DNA from: Thermoanaerobaculum aquaticum
GTDB taxonomy: Bacteria > Acidobacteriota > UBA4820
Length of the DNA stretch: 44,200 bases
Reading direction: 5' to 3'
Assembly (NCBI GenBank): GCA_020722885.1
Contig: DYJZ01000005.1
Location: forward strand, 1 to 44,200
Shown here: in pieces, positions 12,469-21,543 of the stretch
How positions within the stretch are numbered: position 1 is the first letter of the stretch
How the letters are laid out: each line of letters begins with the position of its first letter
Notes under the pieces: model-generated
The model's input: the letters and a program-made list of their open reading frames with translations, nothing else
Databases searched by the model: none
Told to the model about the DNA's origin: nothing
Made by a program: the position numbers and the translations under genes

Positions 12469-13644
12469 TTATTTATTTTGTTTCTTTTCTTCTTCAGTCA
12501 ATTTTAAAAGTGATTCAGGTGCGGGTGCCGGGACAAATTTTCCACCCTCCACCTTCCATACTGCCCAGGAAGATTCTTCAGGGTCTCCCTTTTTGTCGAA
12601 CTTTAAAGAACCGAGCGGGGTCTCAAATGTTTGAGAATGCATCAATTTTGAGACAACCACAGGATCTTTGCTCTGTGCGGATTCCATTGCTTTCAGGGCA
12701 ATCATTGCCGCGCTGTATGCGAAAATTGAGTAGGGTTTGGGGTCAACACCAAATTTTGCCTTATAATTCTTGGCGAATGTTTTTCCTTCTGAGGTTCCTT
12801 CAGGGTTTGGTGTGAATGTTATGAAAGAGCCTTCAGCAATTTCTTTGCCAGCCTTTTCAATAAACTGCTGGTTATAACAGCCGTCTCCTGAAAAAAATGT
12901 TGCCGTAACACCCTCTTTTCTTAAGGCTTTAAGAAGTTCAGAACCCTGAAGGAAAAGTCCTCCAAAATAGACGATGGAGGGATCTTTCTCTTTTACTTCT
13001 TTGGCGATGGCTGTAAAATCTATTAGTGACCTGTCGAAATGCTTGAACAGGACAGATTCCTTTTTTGCAAGGGCAGAGAACTCTGAAAGGAATCTCTCAG
13101 AGAGCCCTTTCCCATAAGGACTTTCATCATACAATAGAGCCACCTTTGCATCAGGCCATGCTTTAAAAACATATTGTGCAGCGGTTTTTCCCTGATCGTC
13201 GTCTCTACCGCAGACTCTGAAAATTGTCTGATAGATTCCGTCGGTTACTGCTGGATTTGTTGAAGAGGGTGTGATCATCAGGATTCTGTTTTCAACATAT
13301 TTGTCTCTTGCGGCAAGTGTACAGGCGGATGTGTAGTGGCCTATAACTGCTGAAACTTTTTTCCTGCTAAGTTCGTTAGCAATAGCAACAGCCACTTCAG
13401 GATTTTCTTTGTCGTCTTTCGAAATAAGTTCGATTGGTTTTCCGAAAAGTCCACCTCTGGCGTTCCACTCGTCAACGCAGAGTTGAACTGCGTTCAGTAT
13501 GCTTTCGCCCTCTTTCTGATCATCACCACTTAAAGGAGCAACGACAGCAATGGTTACCTTCTTTGAACCAAAACACCCGATAAATCCTGTTAACAGAAAA
13601 ATTGTAAGGATAAGAAAAACTGAGACTAAAATCTTTTTGACCAT
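12469..13644 (-). CDS. ABC transporter substrate-binding protein, branched-chain amino acid (LivJ-like) type
   Basis: Lipoprotein signal ILTIFLLTGFIGC; VTIAVVAPLSGDDQKEGESILNAVQLCVDEWNARGG. Confidence 0.9.
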   Translation of the reverse strand: MVKKILVSVFLILTIFLLTGFIGCFGSKKVTIAVVAPLSGDDQKEGESILNAVQLCVDEWNARGGLFGKPIELISKDDKENPEVAVAIANELSRKKVSAVIGHYTSACTLAARDKYVENRILMITPSSTNPAVTDGIYQTIFRVCGRDDDQGKTAAQYVFKAWPDAKVALLYDESPYGKGLSERFLSEFSALAKKESVLFKHFDRSLIDFTAIAKEVKEKDPSIVYFGGLFLQGSELLKALRKEGVTATFFSGDGCYNQQFIEKAGKEIAEGSFITFTPNPEGTSEGKTFAKNYKAKFGVDPKPYSIFAYSAAMIALKAMESAQSKDPVVVSKLMHSQTFETPLGSLKFDKKGDPEESSWAVWKVEGGKFVPAPAPESLLKLTEEEKKQNK

Positions 13645-13674
13645 TTTAACCTCCCTTCATCTTCCTCCATAGGA

Positions 13675-14373
13675 TTATTTTGATGACTGAACATTTGGTG
13701 ATTTATAATCAGCACGCTTGATTGTATATGCCTTTTTGATTGAGACGGGATTTTTAGGGCGACTGCCTTCAGGATCGGTTTGACTTTTTGGTCCAGCAGG
13801 CGCATTGACTATTTTGTCTACTACATCCATACCTTCAATAACTTTTCCAAAAGCAGTGTATTTATGGTCAAGAGATGAAGCATCTGCGACACAAATAAAA
13901 AATTGACTTGAGGCTGAGTCTGGGTCCATTGCTCTTGCCATGGATAAAATGCCTCTTGCGTGGTGAATGTCATTGAACTCTGCTTTCAAGGTAATTTCAG
14001 ATCCATCTGGACCGTAATTTCCACCTGTTCCCCATGTAGATGGGTCTCCCCCTTTGGTATTTGGGTCTCCTCCCTGAATCATAAAGCCTGGAATAACTCT
14101 GTGAAATTTTGTTCCATTGTAGAAGCCGCTTTTTGCAAGGTCAATAAAGTTTTTTACATGGTTTGGGGCTTTTTCGGGGAAAAATTCAAAAACTATCTTT
14201 CCGTAATCTGTTTCAAAAACAACTAATGTGTCCTTTAAATTTTCTGAAGTCATTTTTTTCTCCGTCTTGGTCTCTGTAGTTCCTTTTGTTGATTGATTTT
14301 TTTGCTGAGCGAAAGCAAAAATCCCGATTAAACCGACAACTAACAAAATAATGAGTTTCTTCATAATTAACAC
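13675..14373 (-). CDS. Secreted peptidyl-prolyl cis-trans isomerase (cyclophilin)
   Basis: Signal peptide plus DYGKIVFEFFPEKAPNHVKNFIDLAKSGFYNGTKFHRVIPGFMIQGGDP. Confidence 0.94.
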   Translation of the reverse strand: MLIMKKLIILLVVGLIGIFAFAQQKNQSTKGTTETKTEKKMTSENLKDTLVVFETDYGKIVFEFFPEKAPNHVKNFIDLAKSGFYNGTKFHRVIPGFMIQGGDPNTKGGDPSTWGTGGNYGPDGSEITLKAEFNDIHHARGILSMARAMDPDSASSQFFICVADASSLDHKYTAFGKVIEGMDVVDKIVNAPAGPKSQTDPEGSRPKNPVSIKKAYTIKRADYKSPNVQSSK

Positions 14374-14524
14374 CTCCTAAAATTTACAAAAGAAATTATA
14401 CCAAAAAAATCAACATAACAAAACATCTTATAGAAGTCCACAACATTTGATACTTTTTGGGAAGGAAAGACAGCATGACAAATTCATCTGGAACCCATCT
14501 ACTTTTGCACCGCTACCTCAACCT

Positions 14525-14636
14525 CTCATTGCGAGTGCTTCTTCGCAGCCCCCACTTACGAAGCAATCTCCCTCTTCCCAAACAAAGGAAGATCACTTCG
14601 TTTGTCAATGCCTCGAAGCAACCCCCGTGATGACAA
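14525..14636 (+). repeat. R1 repeat copy nested inside M2 copy A
   Basis: ctcattgcgag...acgaagcaatctccctcttcccaaacaaaggaagatcacttcg...gtgatgaca; matches the reverse complement of 29955-30065 over ~110 bp. Confidence 0.85.
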
Positions 14637-14651
14637 TCAATTGTTATTAAA

Positions 14652-14772
14652 ACCAATTTGACATCAACAGTAGGCAAATAAACTCTGCCCGTAGGCTGGG
14701 ATACATATCCCTTCCTGGGGGAGGATAGGTATCCTAACCTGCAAATTCATAAACGACGGATATCAAATTGGT
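14652..14772. repeat. Nested palindromic element inside M2 copy A
   Basis: Outer inverted repeat accaatttgacatc / gatatcaaattggt; inner arms gtaggctgggatacatatcc / ggataggtatcctaacctgc. Confidence 0.6.
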
Positions 14773-15048
14773 GTCATAACTATTAAAAATGTCTTCAAAA
14801 ATGGAAGTTCAGAATGTGATTGAGGGCAATCCGTTTCATCTTGCAGGTGAAAGGTTAAGGGGTGGAAAATAAAGAAACGAGGTTGTGGAAGCATTTCCCG
14901 CAGCCTCTACTAATTATTCTTTCATTGATATCATTAATAAGTTTTTTTCGTTCCTTTTGCACACTCAGAAAAGTTTTATGTGTTTCTGAACTTTTGCACT
15001 CTTTCAATTATATGAAAGATTAAGGTAAAATTACTTTTAGGAGGATAT

Positions 15049-16388
15049 TTGAAAAAACTGTTAGAGGACGAAAGGGTTTTTTTAGAAACAAAATACCTTT
15101 TGAAAATAATGGGGATTGCATCCTCTATGTTATGCAAAAAAGCCAGCGTCCCTTCGATAACCCTGCTCTTAATGTTGCTGTAAAAATTGCTAACAAATTC
15201 TTATTATCAGTTAAAGTTGTTGTTTTTATTTTTAAATATCCAAATGCTAACATAAGACACTACAAATTTTTTCCTGATGGCTTGATGGATACAGCAAAAT
15301 GCCTTTTAACAAAAGGAATCTCTTTTCATCTTAAAATTGCCGAAAAATTTTCAGATATTCCAAAAGGGATCTTAATTTTCAATCCAAAAGTTGTGGTAAT
15401 GGATGAAAATCCCATACAGGAAATGGAGCAGTTGAGACAGAACCTTTCTGAAGAATTGCCGATACCTTTTATTACTGTTGATAGCGATGTGGTGGTACCT
15501 TCAAGATTGTTTGGTAAAGAATTCTATAACGCAAAAATATTTAGAGACAAATACAAACAACATCTTTCAAAATATCTCAAAACAGAAAAAGAGCTACTAC
15601 CTGAAATTAAAGCCTCTTTTAATAAAACAAATATAGTAACTCTTGAAGAAGTGGGAAGAGCAGTAAAACTAAATTACTCTGTCACACCTGTTGAAAAAAA
15701 AGGTGGATACTTTGAGGGAGAACGGGTTCTAAAGAAGTTTGTCGAGGAAAGACTGAGTAACTATGAAAATAAAAGAAATGATCCCAACGAAGAAGTTACA
15801 AGTCAACTCTCCTCGTATCTCCACTTCGGTCATATAAGCCCGATAAGGGTGGCACTTACTGTTCTTTCTGCGAAGGCTTCTATTTCCAATATTGAGTCTT
15901 TCCTTGATAAGCTCTTAATTAGAAGAGAATTGGCAATAAATTTTGTGAAACACAATAAAAACTACAAAAATTTAAAGTGTTGTGAGAATTGGGCTTTAAA
16001 TACTCTTGAAAAGCACAGAAAAGATTTCCGAAAAAATTACTCTTTAAGTGAGTTAGAAAATGGAGAAACGGAAGATCCTCTCTGGAATGCCGCACAAAAG
16101 CAGATGGTAAAGAGCGGTTTTATGCACAACTATTTAAGGATGTATTGGGCAAAACAGCTTATTTTCTGGACAAAATCTCCCGAGGAGGCTTTTGAAACAG
16201 CAGTCTATCTTAACGATAAATATCAACTTGATGGAAGAGACCCGAATGGATATAAAGGAATAGCGTGGGCTATAGGGGGCAAACACGATAGACCATTTCC
16301 TCCCGACAAGCTTGTTCTGGGACTTATCCGTCCGATGACACTAAAAGGAGCAAAAAGGAAATTTGATGTTGATAAATTTTGCCTTTAA
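15049..16388 (+). CDS. Class II deoxyribodipyrimidine photolyase (5' end apparently frameshifted near 15093)
   Basis: ILYVMQKSQRPFDNPAL, SSYLHFGHISPIRVALTV, EDPLWNAAQKQMVKSGFMHNYLRMYWAKQLIFW, LNDKYQLDGRDPNGYKGIAWAIGGKHDRPF. The ORF track begins at 15132 but homology extends upstream. Confidence 0.88.
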
Positions 16389-16397
16389 AAATTAATT

Positions 16398-17162
16398 TTA
16401 TCCCGCGATTAACCCTGAAAGGTATCTTCTGGTTCTTTCGTCTTTTGGATTTGAAAAGATTTCGCTTGCTGAATTGAATTCAACAAGTTCTCCAAGGTAA
16501 ATAAATGCAACATAATCAGCAACCCTTTTTGCCTGCCGCAACATATGTGTAACAAGCACTATCGTATAATTTTCCTTAAGGTTGATAAATTGTTTTTCAA
16601 TAACTTCTGCAGATATTGGATCGAGTGCAGAAGTGGGTTCATCTCCCAGGATTATTTCCGGCTCAACCGCAAGTCCTCTTGCAAGACAGAGTCTTTGCTG
16701 TTGTCCTATAGAAAGTTTATATGCAGGTGATTTTAGTCTGTCTTTGACTTCGTCCCATAGATTAACCTTTTTCAATTCTTTTTCAACAAGAGCATCCGCC
16801 TCTTTTTTATTCATTTTTTTGTGGAGTTTTGCGCCAAAGACAACATTGTCGTAAATTGACATAGGTAAAACCTGGGGCTTCTGAAGCAATAAACCCATCT
16901 TTTTTCTTAGCTCAATGAGGTCAGTTTTTGGGTGAAGAATGTCCTCTCCATCGACAAAAAGTTTTCCTTCAATTTTGACATTCTCTTCAAGTTCTATAAT
17001 TCTATTGAAGCATTTTAGAAGAGTCGATTTTCCGCATCCGGAGGGACCTAAAATTACAGTAATTCCCTTTTCTGGTATTTCAAGATTTATTTTTTTTAAA
17101 ATCTTTTGTCCTCCGTAAGATATAGAAAGGTTTTCTATTTTAATCGGCTCTTTTGCACCCAT
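16398..17162 (-). CDS. pstB: Phosphate ABC transporter ATP-binding protein
   Basis: GPSGCGKSTLLKCFNR, LSIGQQQRLCLARGLAVEPEIILGDEPTSALDP. Confidence 0.93.
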   Translation of the reverse strand: MGAKEPIKIENLSISYGGQKILKKINLEIPEKGITVILGPSGCGKSTLLKCFNRIIELEENVKIEGKLFVDGEDILHPKTDLIELRKKMGLLLQKPQVLPMSIYDNVVFGAKLHKKMNKKEADALVEKELKKVNLWDEVKDRLKSPAYKLSIGQQQRLCLARGLAVEPEIILGDEPTSALDPISAEVIEKQFINLKENYTIVLVTHMLRQAKRVADYVAFIYLGELVEFNSASEIFSNPKDERTRRYLSGLIAG

Positions 17163-17170
17163 TTTATCTC

Positions 17171-18025
17171 CTACTTAACGACATATTTTGAAAAAGATTT
17201 AAATGAAAGTCTTGCAAGAAGACTTATGATAAGCATTAAAATTGTGAGAACGAATGCGGCAGCAAACCCTCTTTCCTGAACCTCTTTGAAGGGGGTTGAT
17301 AGCTCAAAAAGGACACAAAGAGGGAGTGTTGCGACAGGCCTTAAAAATGAAGTGGGAAGAGAATCTGTGTAACTTGCCGTCATTAAGATTGAAGCGGCGT
17401 CTCCTATCCCTCTTCCAAAGGCAAGAAGAATTGCTGTCAAAAGACCGGGAAAAGCCTGCCTTAAGATCACTTTGTGGGATATTTCAAACCTTGTTGCCCC
17501 CAGCGAATAGGCTGTTTGCTTCATCTCAAATGGAATCATCCTTAAAGTTTCATCCATAGTTCTTGCCATTATTGGAAGGATGACAAAAGAAAGAGTTAGC
17601 GAACCTGCGAGCAGAGAAGCAGGGATTTTAAAAATCAGCATTATTCCAAAACCAAAAGCACCGTAAACTATAGAAGGAATTCCCCAGAGAATATCAAGTA
17701 GAAATCTTACGCTTCTTGAGAATTTTGATTTTGTATACCTGTAAACATTTATGTAAAAAACAATGCAGAAGGCGTAAAGAAAAGATAGTAAAGTGGCGAG
17801 TGAACCGACTGCTATACTTCCAATTATTGCATTAAAGATTCCTCCCTCTTTTCCGAGGTAATACCCTCCTTGCGGAATTGTAAAAAGCATTTTAAAACTC
17901 AAAGCTTTAAATCCCTTTATAAAGACAATTGCAACAATTGATATAAGGGCGATAGCGAGAATTGCAAATGAGACAGACATAACCAATTTAAAAAAGTTCT
18001 CTTCAATTTTCTTTCTTAAATTCAA
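17171..18025 (-). CDS. pstA: Phosphate ABC transporter permease
   Basis: MetI-type permease (SLGATRFEISHKVILRQAFPGLLTAILLAFGRGIGDAAS), order in pst cluster. Confidence 0.92.
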   Translation of the reverse strand: MNLRKKIEENFFKLVMSVSFAILAIALISIVAIVFIKGFKALSFKMLFTIPQGGYYLGKEGGIFNAIIGSIAVGSLATLLSFLYAFCIVFYINVYRYTKSKFSRSVRFLLDILWGIPSIVYGAFGFGIMLIFKIPASLLAGSLTLSFVILPIMARTMDETLRMIPFEMKQTAYSLGATRFEISHKVILRQAFPGLLTAILLAFGRGIGDAASILMTASYTDSLPTSFLRPVATLPLCVLFELSTPFKEVQERGFAAAFVLTILMLIISLLARLSFKSFSKYVVK

Positions 18026-18966
18026 CTTTTTTCCTCCTCTATTTTAAGGAGAATAGACCAGCCGAAAAGATTCAAAGCAAGCGTCAGGATAAGGAGAATA
18101 AAGGAGGCAAGAAAAATGGCGCTTTTATAAAGAGGAATTGACATTGTCTCTCCGAAAGTGTTTGCTATTAGCGCAGGTAGGGGGTAGGCGGCGTCAAAAA
18201 GTGAAGTCGGCATTTTTGCCATCTGACATCCTGCAACCATTAGAACAGCCATAGTTTCTCCAACTGTTCTTGAAAAACTCAAAATTGTTGCTGCTACCAT
18301 TCCAGGTGCAGCCCTCTTTAAAAGGACTTTCTTTATCATTTCCCATTTTGTTGAGCCTAAAGACATTGTTGCCTGCCTTATTTCAAAAGGGATTGCCCTT
18401 AAGACCTCTTCTGTTATTGAAACCATAAGTGGTGATACCATCACCGAGAGAACCACTGAAGCTGAGAAAACATTGAATCCAGATTTGTTGTCGCTTAAAA
18501 AGGGTGTGAAGGGAAAAAGAGAGGATATAAAGGGTTGAACATAATTTCTCATAAGAGGAACTATAACCATAACTCCCCAGAAACCATAAACAACAGGAGA
18601 AACTCCTGAAAGAACATCAAAAATGAACTTTGTATTTGTAGCAACTTTTTTAGGCATATATTCGCTTATTAGTATAGCGGTGAATATACTTACAGGAAGC
18701 GAAATTAAAAGAGCAAAAAAAGTTGTGTAAATTGATCCCCAGATAAAAGTCAAAAGGCCAAACTTTTCATCGTGAGGAAGCCACTTTTTTTCTAAAATAA
18801 CTCCCAAAAAATCTTTTTTTAAAAGAGGAAATGAGCTCCCCAAAAGCATAAAACAGATAAGAATGAAAAGACAGAAAACAGAAAGGGACATAAGAAAAGA
18901 GAATTTTCTGACTGTTCTGTTAACTCTTCTTCTCTTTCTAAGTCTGAGATAAAAAGAATCATCCAT
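18022..18966 (-). CDS. pstC: Phosphate ABC transporter permease
   Basis: SLGSTKWEMIKKVLLKRAAPGMVAATILSFSRTVGETMAVLMVAG. Confidence 0.92.
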   Translation of the reverse strand: MDDSFYLRLRKRRRVNRTVRKFSFLMSLSVFCLFILICFMLLGSSFPLLKKDFLGVILEKKWLPHDEKFGLLTFIWGSIYTTFFALLISLPVSIFTAILISEYMPKKVATNTKFIFDVLSGVSPVVYGFWGVMVIVPLMRNYVQPFISSLFPFTPFLSDNKSGFNVFSASVVLSVMVSPLMVSITEEVLRAIPFEIRQATMSLGSTKWEMIKKVLLKRAAPGMVAATILSFSRTVGETMAVLMVAGCQMAKMPTSLFDAAYPLPALIANTFGETMSIPLYKSAIFLASFILLILTLALNLFGWSILLKIEEEKS

Positions 18967-18969
18967 TTA

Positions 18970-19908
18970 CTATTTTATCCTATTTTGGATTTCTTTTCTT
19001 TCTTCTTCAGGAAGTGGGATGCTTGTTCCGCATTCATTTAAAATAGAGGTTCCTTTATCAGAAAGACAGAAAGAAATGAAATTTTTTACACTCTCTTTCA
19101 TATTTCCTTTGACAAAGAAATAATTTTTTCTTGAAATAGGATAATTGCTGCTATTTATTGTTTTAATTGCATCTTCTCGGGAAGAGATTTTTTCGTTTTC
19201 CTCAATCATTCCATTCCCGTTAGCATCTATCGGGACCACTTTAACTTCAGGGAAAACTTTTCCATCTTTGCCGAAAGCATAGCTGAAATTGACATAGCTT
19301 ATTCCGTTAGAATCGTTGAGGACAGCGTTAATCATCTGAGGATCACTATTTACTCCAATTCCGTCAAGATTTTCCTGCTTAAAGTTGCCGAGAAACTTTG
19401 CGAATGTTGCTGCTGCACCGCAGGAGTCTGAACGGGTATAAACATTTAGAGAAAAATTCTTTTCCATAGGAATTGAAAGTATTTCTTCAAAAGTCAGTTT
19501 CTTTTTATTAATATAAAGGTTATATAAAATTTCTCGGGTAAACCCTTTTTCGACAATTTTATTTGAAAAGGGATTCTTTTCGTCAATTATTACAAACACT
19601 CCATCCTGAGAGATGGGAATTGCTGTAATCCCTTTTGCAAGTTCAGAAGGGTCGGGGTCTCTTGAAACCATACCGATGTCAACGAGCCCGGCTATACAAT
19701 CAGCTGCTCCTTTTCCTGCTCCTCCTGCCGAGACCTCAATTTTGGCGCCCGGGTTTGACTTTTGAAATTCTTCTCCCCACGCAATTGCTGTAGGGTAAAT
19801 TGCAAAAGCACCGGAAAGGGTTAAAACACTCTTCTTTTTATTATGGGAACAGGCGACTGTCAGGGTTAAAGAAACAAACAAAATAAGAGTAAGAACTTTT
19901 TTTAAAAT
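18970..19908 (-). CDS. pstS: Phosphate ABC transporter substrate-binding lipoprotein (probable non-canonical AUU start)
   Basis: GAGKGAADCIAGLVDIGMVSRDP, signal ILKKVLTLILFVSLTLTVAC; tracked ORF starts at TTG 19881 but in-frame ATT 19908 follows the SD. Confidence 0.85.
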   Translation of the reverse strand: MLKKVLTLILFVSLTLTVACSHNKKKSVLTLSGAFAIYPTAIAWGEEFQKSNPGAKIEVSAGGAGKGAADCIAGLVDIGMVSRDPDPSELAKGITAIPISQDGVFVIIDEKNPFSNKIVEKGFTREILYNLYINKKKLTFEEILSIPMEKNFSLNVYTRSDSCGAAATFAKFLGNFKQENLDGIGVNSDPQMINAVLNDSNGISYVNFSYAFGKDGKVFPEVKVVPIDANGNGMIEENEKISSREDAIKTINSSNYPISRKNYFFVKGNMKESVKNFISFCLSDKGTSILNECGTSIPLPEEERKEIQNRIK

Positions 19909-19936
19909 AGCCGTAGTAACCTCCTTTCGGAGTGTG

Positions 19937-19965
19937 ATTATACTCCAATTGGCGTGTTAAGTCAA
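19937..19965 (-). promoter_or_regulatory. Promoter of pstSCAB
   Basis: Minus strand TTGACT - 17 nt - TATAAT, followed by aaaggagg. Confidence 0.75.
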
Positions 19966-20027
19966 GTGATGCCAATTTATGAATTCAAGACTATCTGGAA
20001 ATGTTCCAGGAATTAACTAAATAGAAA

Positions 20028-20085
20028 TGTCTCATTGCGAGCGATCCTTCGTGGGAAAGTCCCCCGAAGCAATCTTCCTTATCTT
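20028..20085 (+). repeat. R1 repeat, short copy
   Basis: gtctcattgcgagcgatccttcgtgggaaagtcccccgaagcaatcttcctta. Confidence 0.75.
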
Positions 20086-20262
20086 GACATAGCCAAATTT
20101 AAAGGAATATACTCTGAACAGGAGTTGAAAAATAAAGAGCCTTAAGTGGAAGAAAAAAATGCGCTCCGAATCAAAAACCTCCTCCTAACAAATAACAAGA
20201 AAAGCTGAGGATTAAGCGAGCGTGACAGAATGAACTTTCGCGACTTTTTAAAGGAGGAAAAA

Positions 20263-21246
20263 ATGTTTAGAAAAATCTTTTTGTTTTCAGCCTTTTTATC
20301 TTTACTGTTTCTGTATGGCTGTTGCGGTATTTGTCATTCTAAGCTCATGTATTCAAGTTATATGGAACCGGGAGCGCCAGTTGTTGACCTTAATAAAGAA
20401 ATACAACAAAGATGTGTTGAGACATTTTCTGGGAGTTTTGGGAAGGAATGTCATCTTTCAATAATTGCCCCTATTGAAATAAAATTTTCATCTGAGAAAA
20501 TAGTTAAAGCTTATGAAAAAGTATTGTCCACTGTGGAAGCGCTTTCCCAGAAAAGTTTCCCTAAGAAACATTTTCAGCTAATTTTAATAAATTTCAACAA
20601 GACACCAAAAAATTACACGTACAATGTCCAAAATATTAAGAGCCAGGAGTCCATGCTTGTCATTCTTGAATGAAATTCTAATACTGATAGGACAAATGAA
20701 ATAATTTGCGAATTAGAAGCATTTGCTCATCACGAATTTTTTCATACTTCTGTTCATTGGCTTTATCCGGGTGTCAAAAGCGGTAATCTTAGCGGCGCGG
20801 GCTGGTTTGAAGAAGGGCTCGCCTGCTATTGCAACTATCTATGCGATTTTAATTTCCCTTGGTGCGCAGAAAAAAAGTCACATTCAGACGAAAAAACAGC
20901 TCAAAAAGCTTTTCTAAATGATGAAATAAGACAAAGACTGTGGCGCGATTTTTCACCGGGGAATGAAAGCTGGCAAAATCGCAAGAAGTTTAAGACCATG
21001 ACCAAGGATGAAATCAAGGCTTTTTGGAAACCAATAGATGACGGCTTTGATGCCTCTTTGGGCGCCTTTATATTTCTTGAGAAGAAAATAGGAAAGGACA
21101 AACTATTTCAGATCGTCCATGAACTGCAAGGAAAGCACGAATATCAAGATGAGGCTTTTTATCAAGACCTTGCATCGAAAGATGGCTTTGACATCAGAAA
21201 AGTGACCCAAAAGGAGATAGAAAAGACTTTTGCGGAAGATAAATAG
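20263..21246 (+). pseudogene. Lipoprotein, gluzincin-like metallopeptidase, interrupted by a single in-frame TGA at 20671-20673
   Basis: Lipobox LYGC; ORFs 20230-20673 and 20998-21246 are in the same frame; read-through gives ...MLVILE*NSNTDRTNEIICELEAFAHHEFFHTSVHWLYPG...GWFEEGLACYCNYL...FAEDK (HExxH plus downstream E). Confidence 0.75.
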
Positions 21247-21543
21247 CTCTTTCTACCGGCCTCTTGACAGATAATTTCATCTGTAGCTCAAAAACTTAGA
21301 GAAGCAAATGTAACTGGGGCAAGACAGCAGCTTGAAAAGGACATTATGGCGAAATGCGACGGTGAAAACGGCGGAAATGCCAATGACGACTGGATTGAAG
21401 ACTCTTATTGGAAAAACAATCACTATGGGATTTTGCTTAAAGTTGACAATTTGCAAAGTCAAGTGCAGTAGCTCGCTCTTTTGGAAGGTGGCAGTACAAG
21501 AATTGAACTGCCCCCTAATCGACACGGAAAGGGACGGTTCACA

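Larger units (their letters stand above)
14429..14998 (+). mobile_element. M2 MITE-like element copy A, containing nested repeats
   Basis: Left TATAGAAGTCCACAACATTTGATACTTT...; right CAGAAAAGTTTTATGTGTTTCTGAACTTTTGCA; same order and orientation as copy B. Confidence 0.65.

Noticed and set aside
12469-13644. Complete liv-type ABC transporter operon
   Set aside because: Only the solute-binding protein is present; no permease or ATPase genes adjoin it in this window.
14447-14650. 67-aa plus-strand ORF (MILFGKERQHDK...)
   Set aside because: Lies entirely within M2 copy A and nested R1 sequence; a repeat by-product, with no SD.
20671-20673. TGA reassigned (alternative genetic code)
   Set aside because: Other genes here terminate cleanly at TGA (e.g. 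rpmI, and the paralog's -1 frame) and essential genes contain no internal TGA; a local event is more likely.
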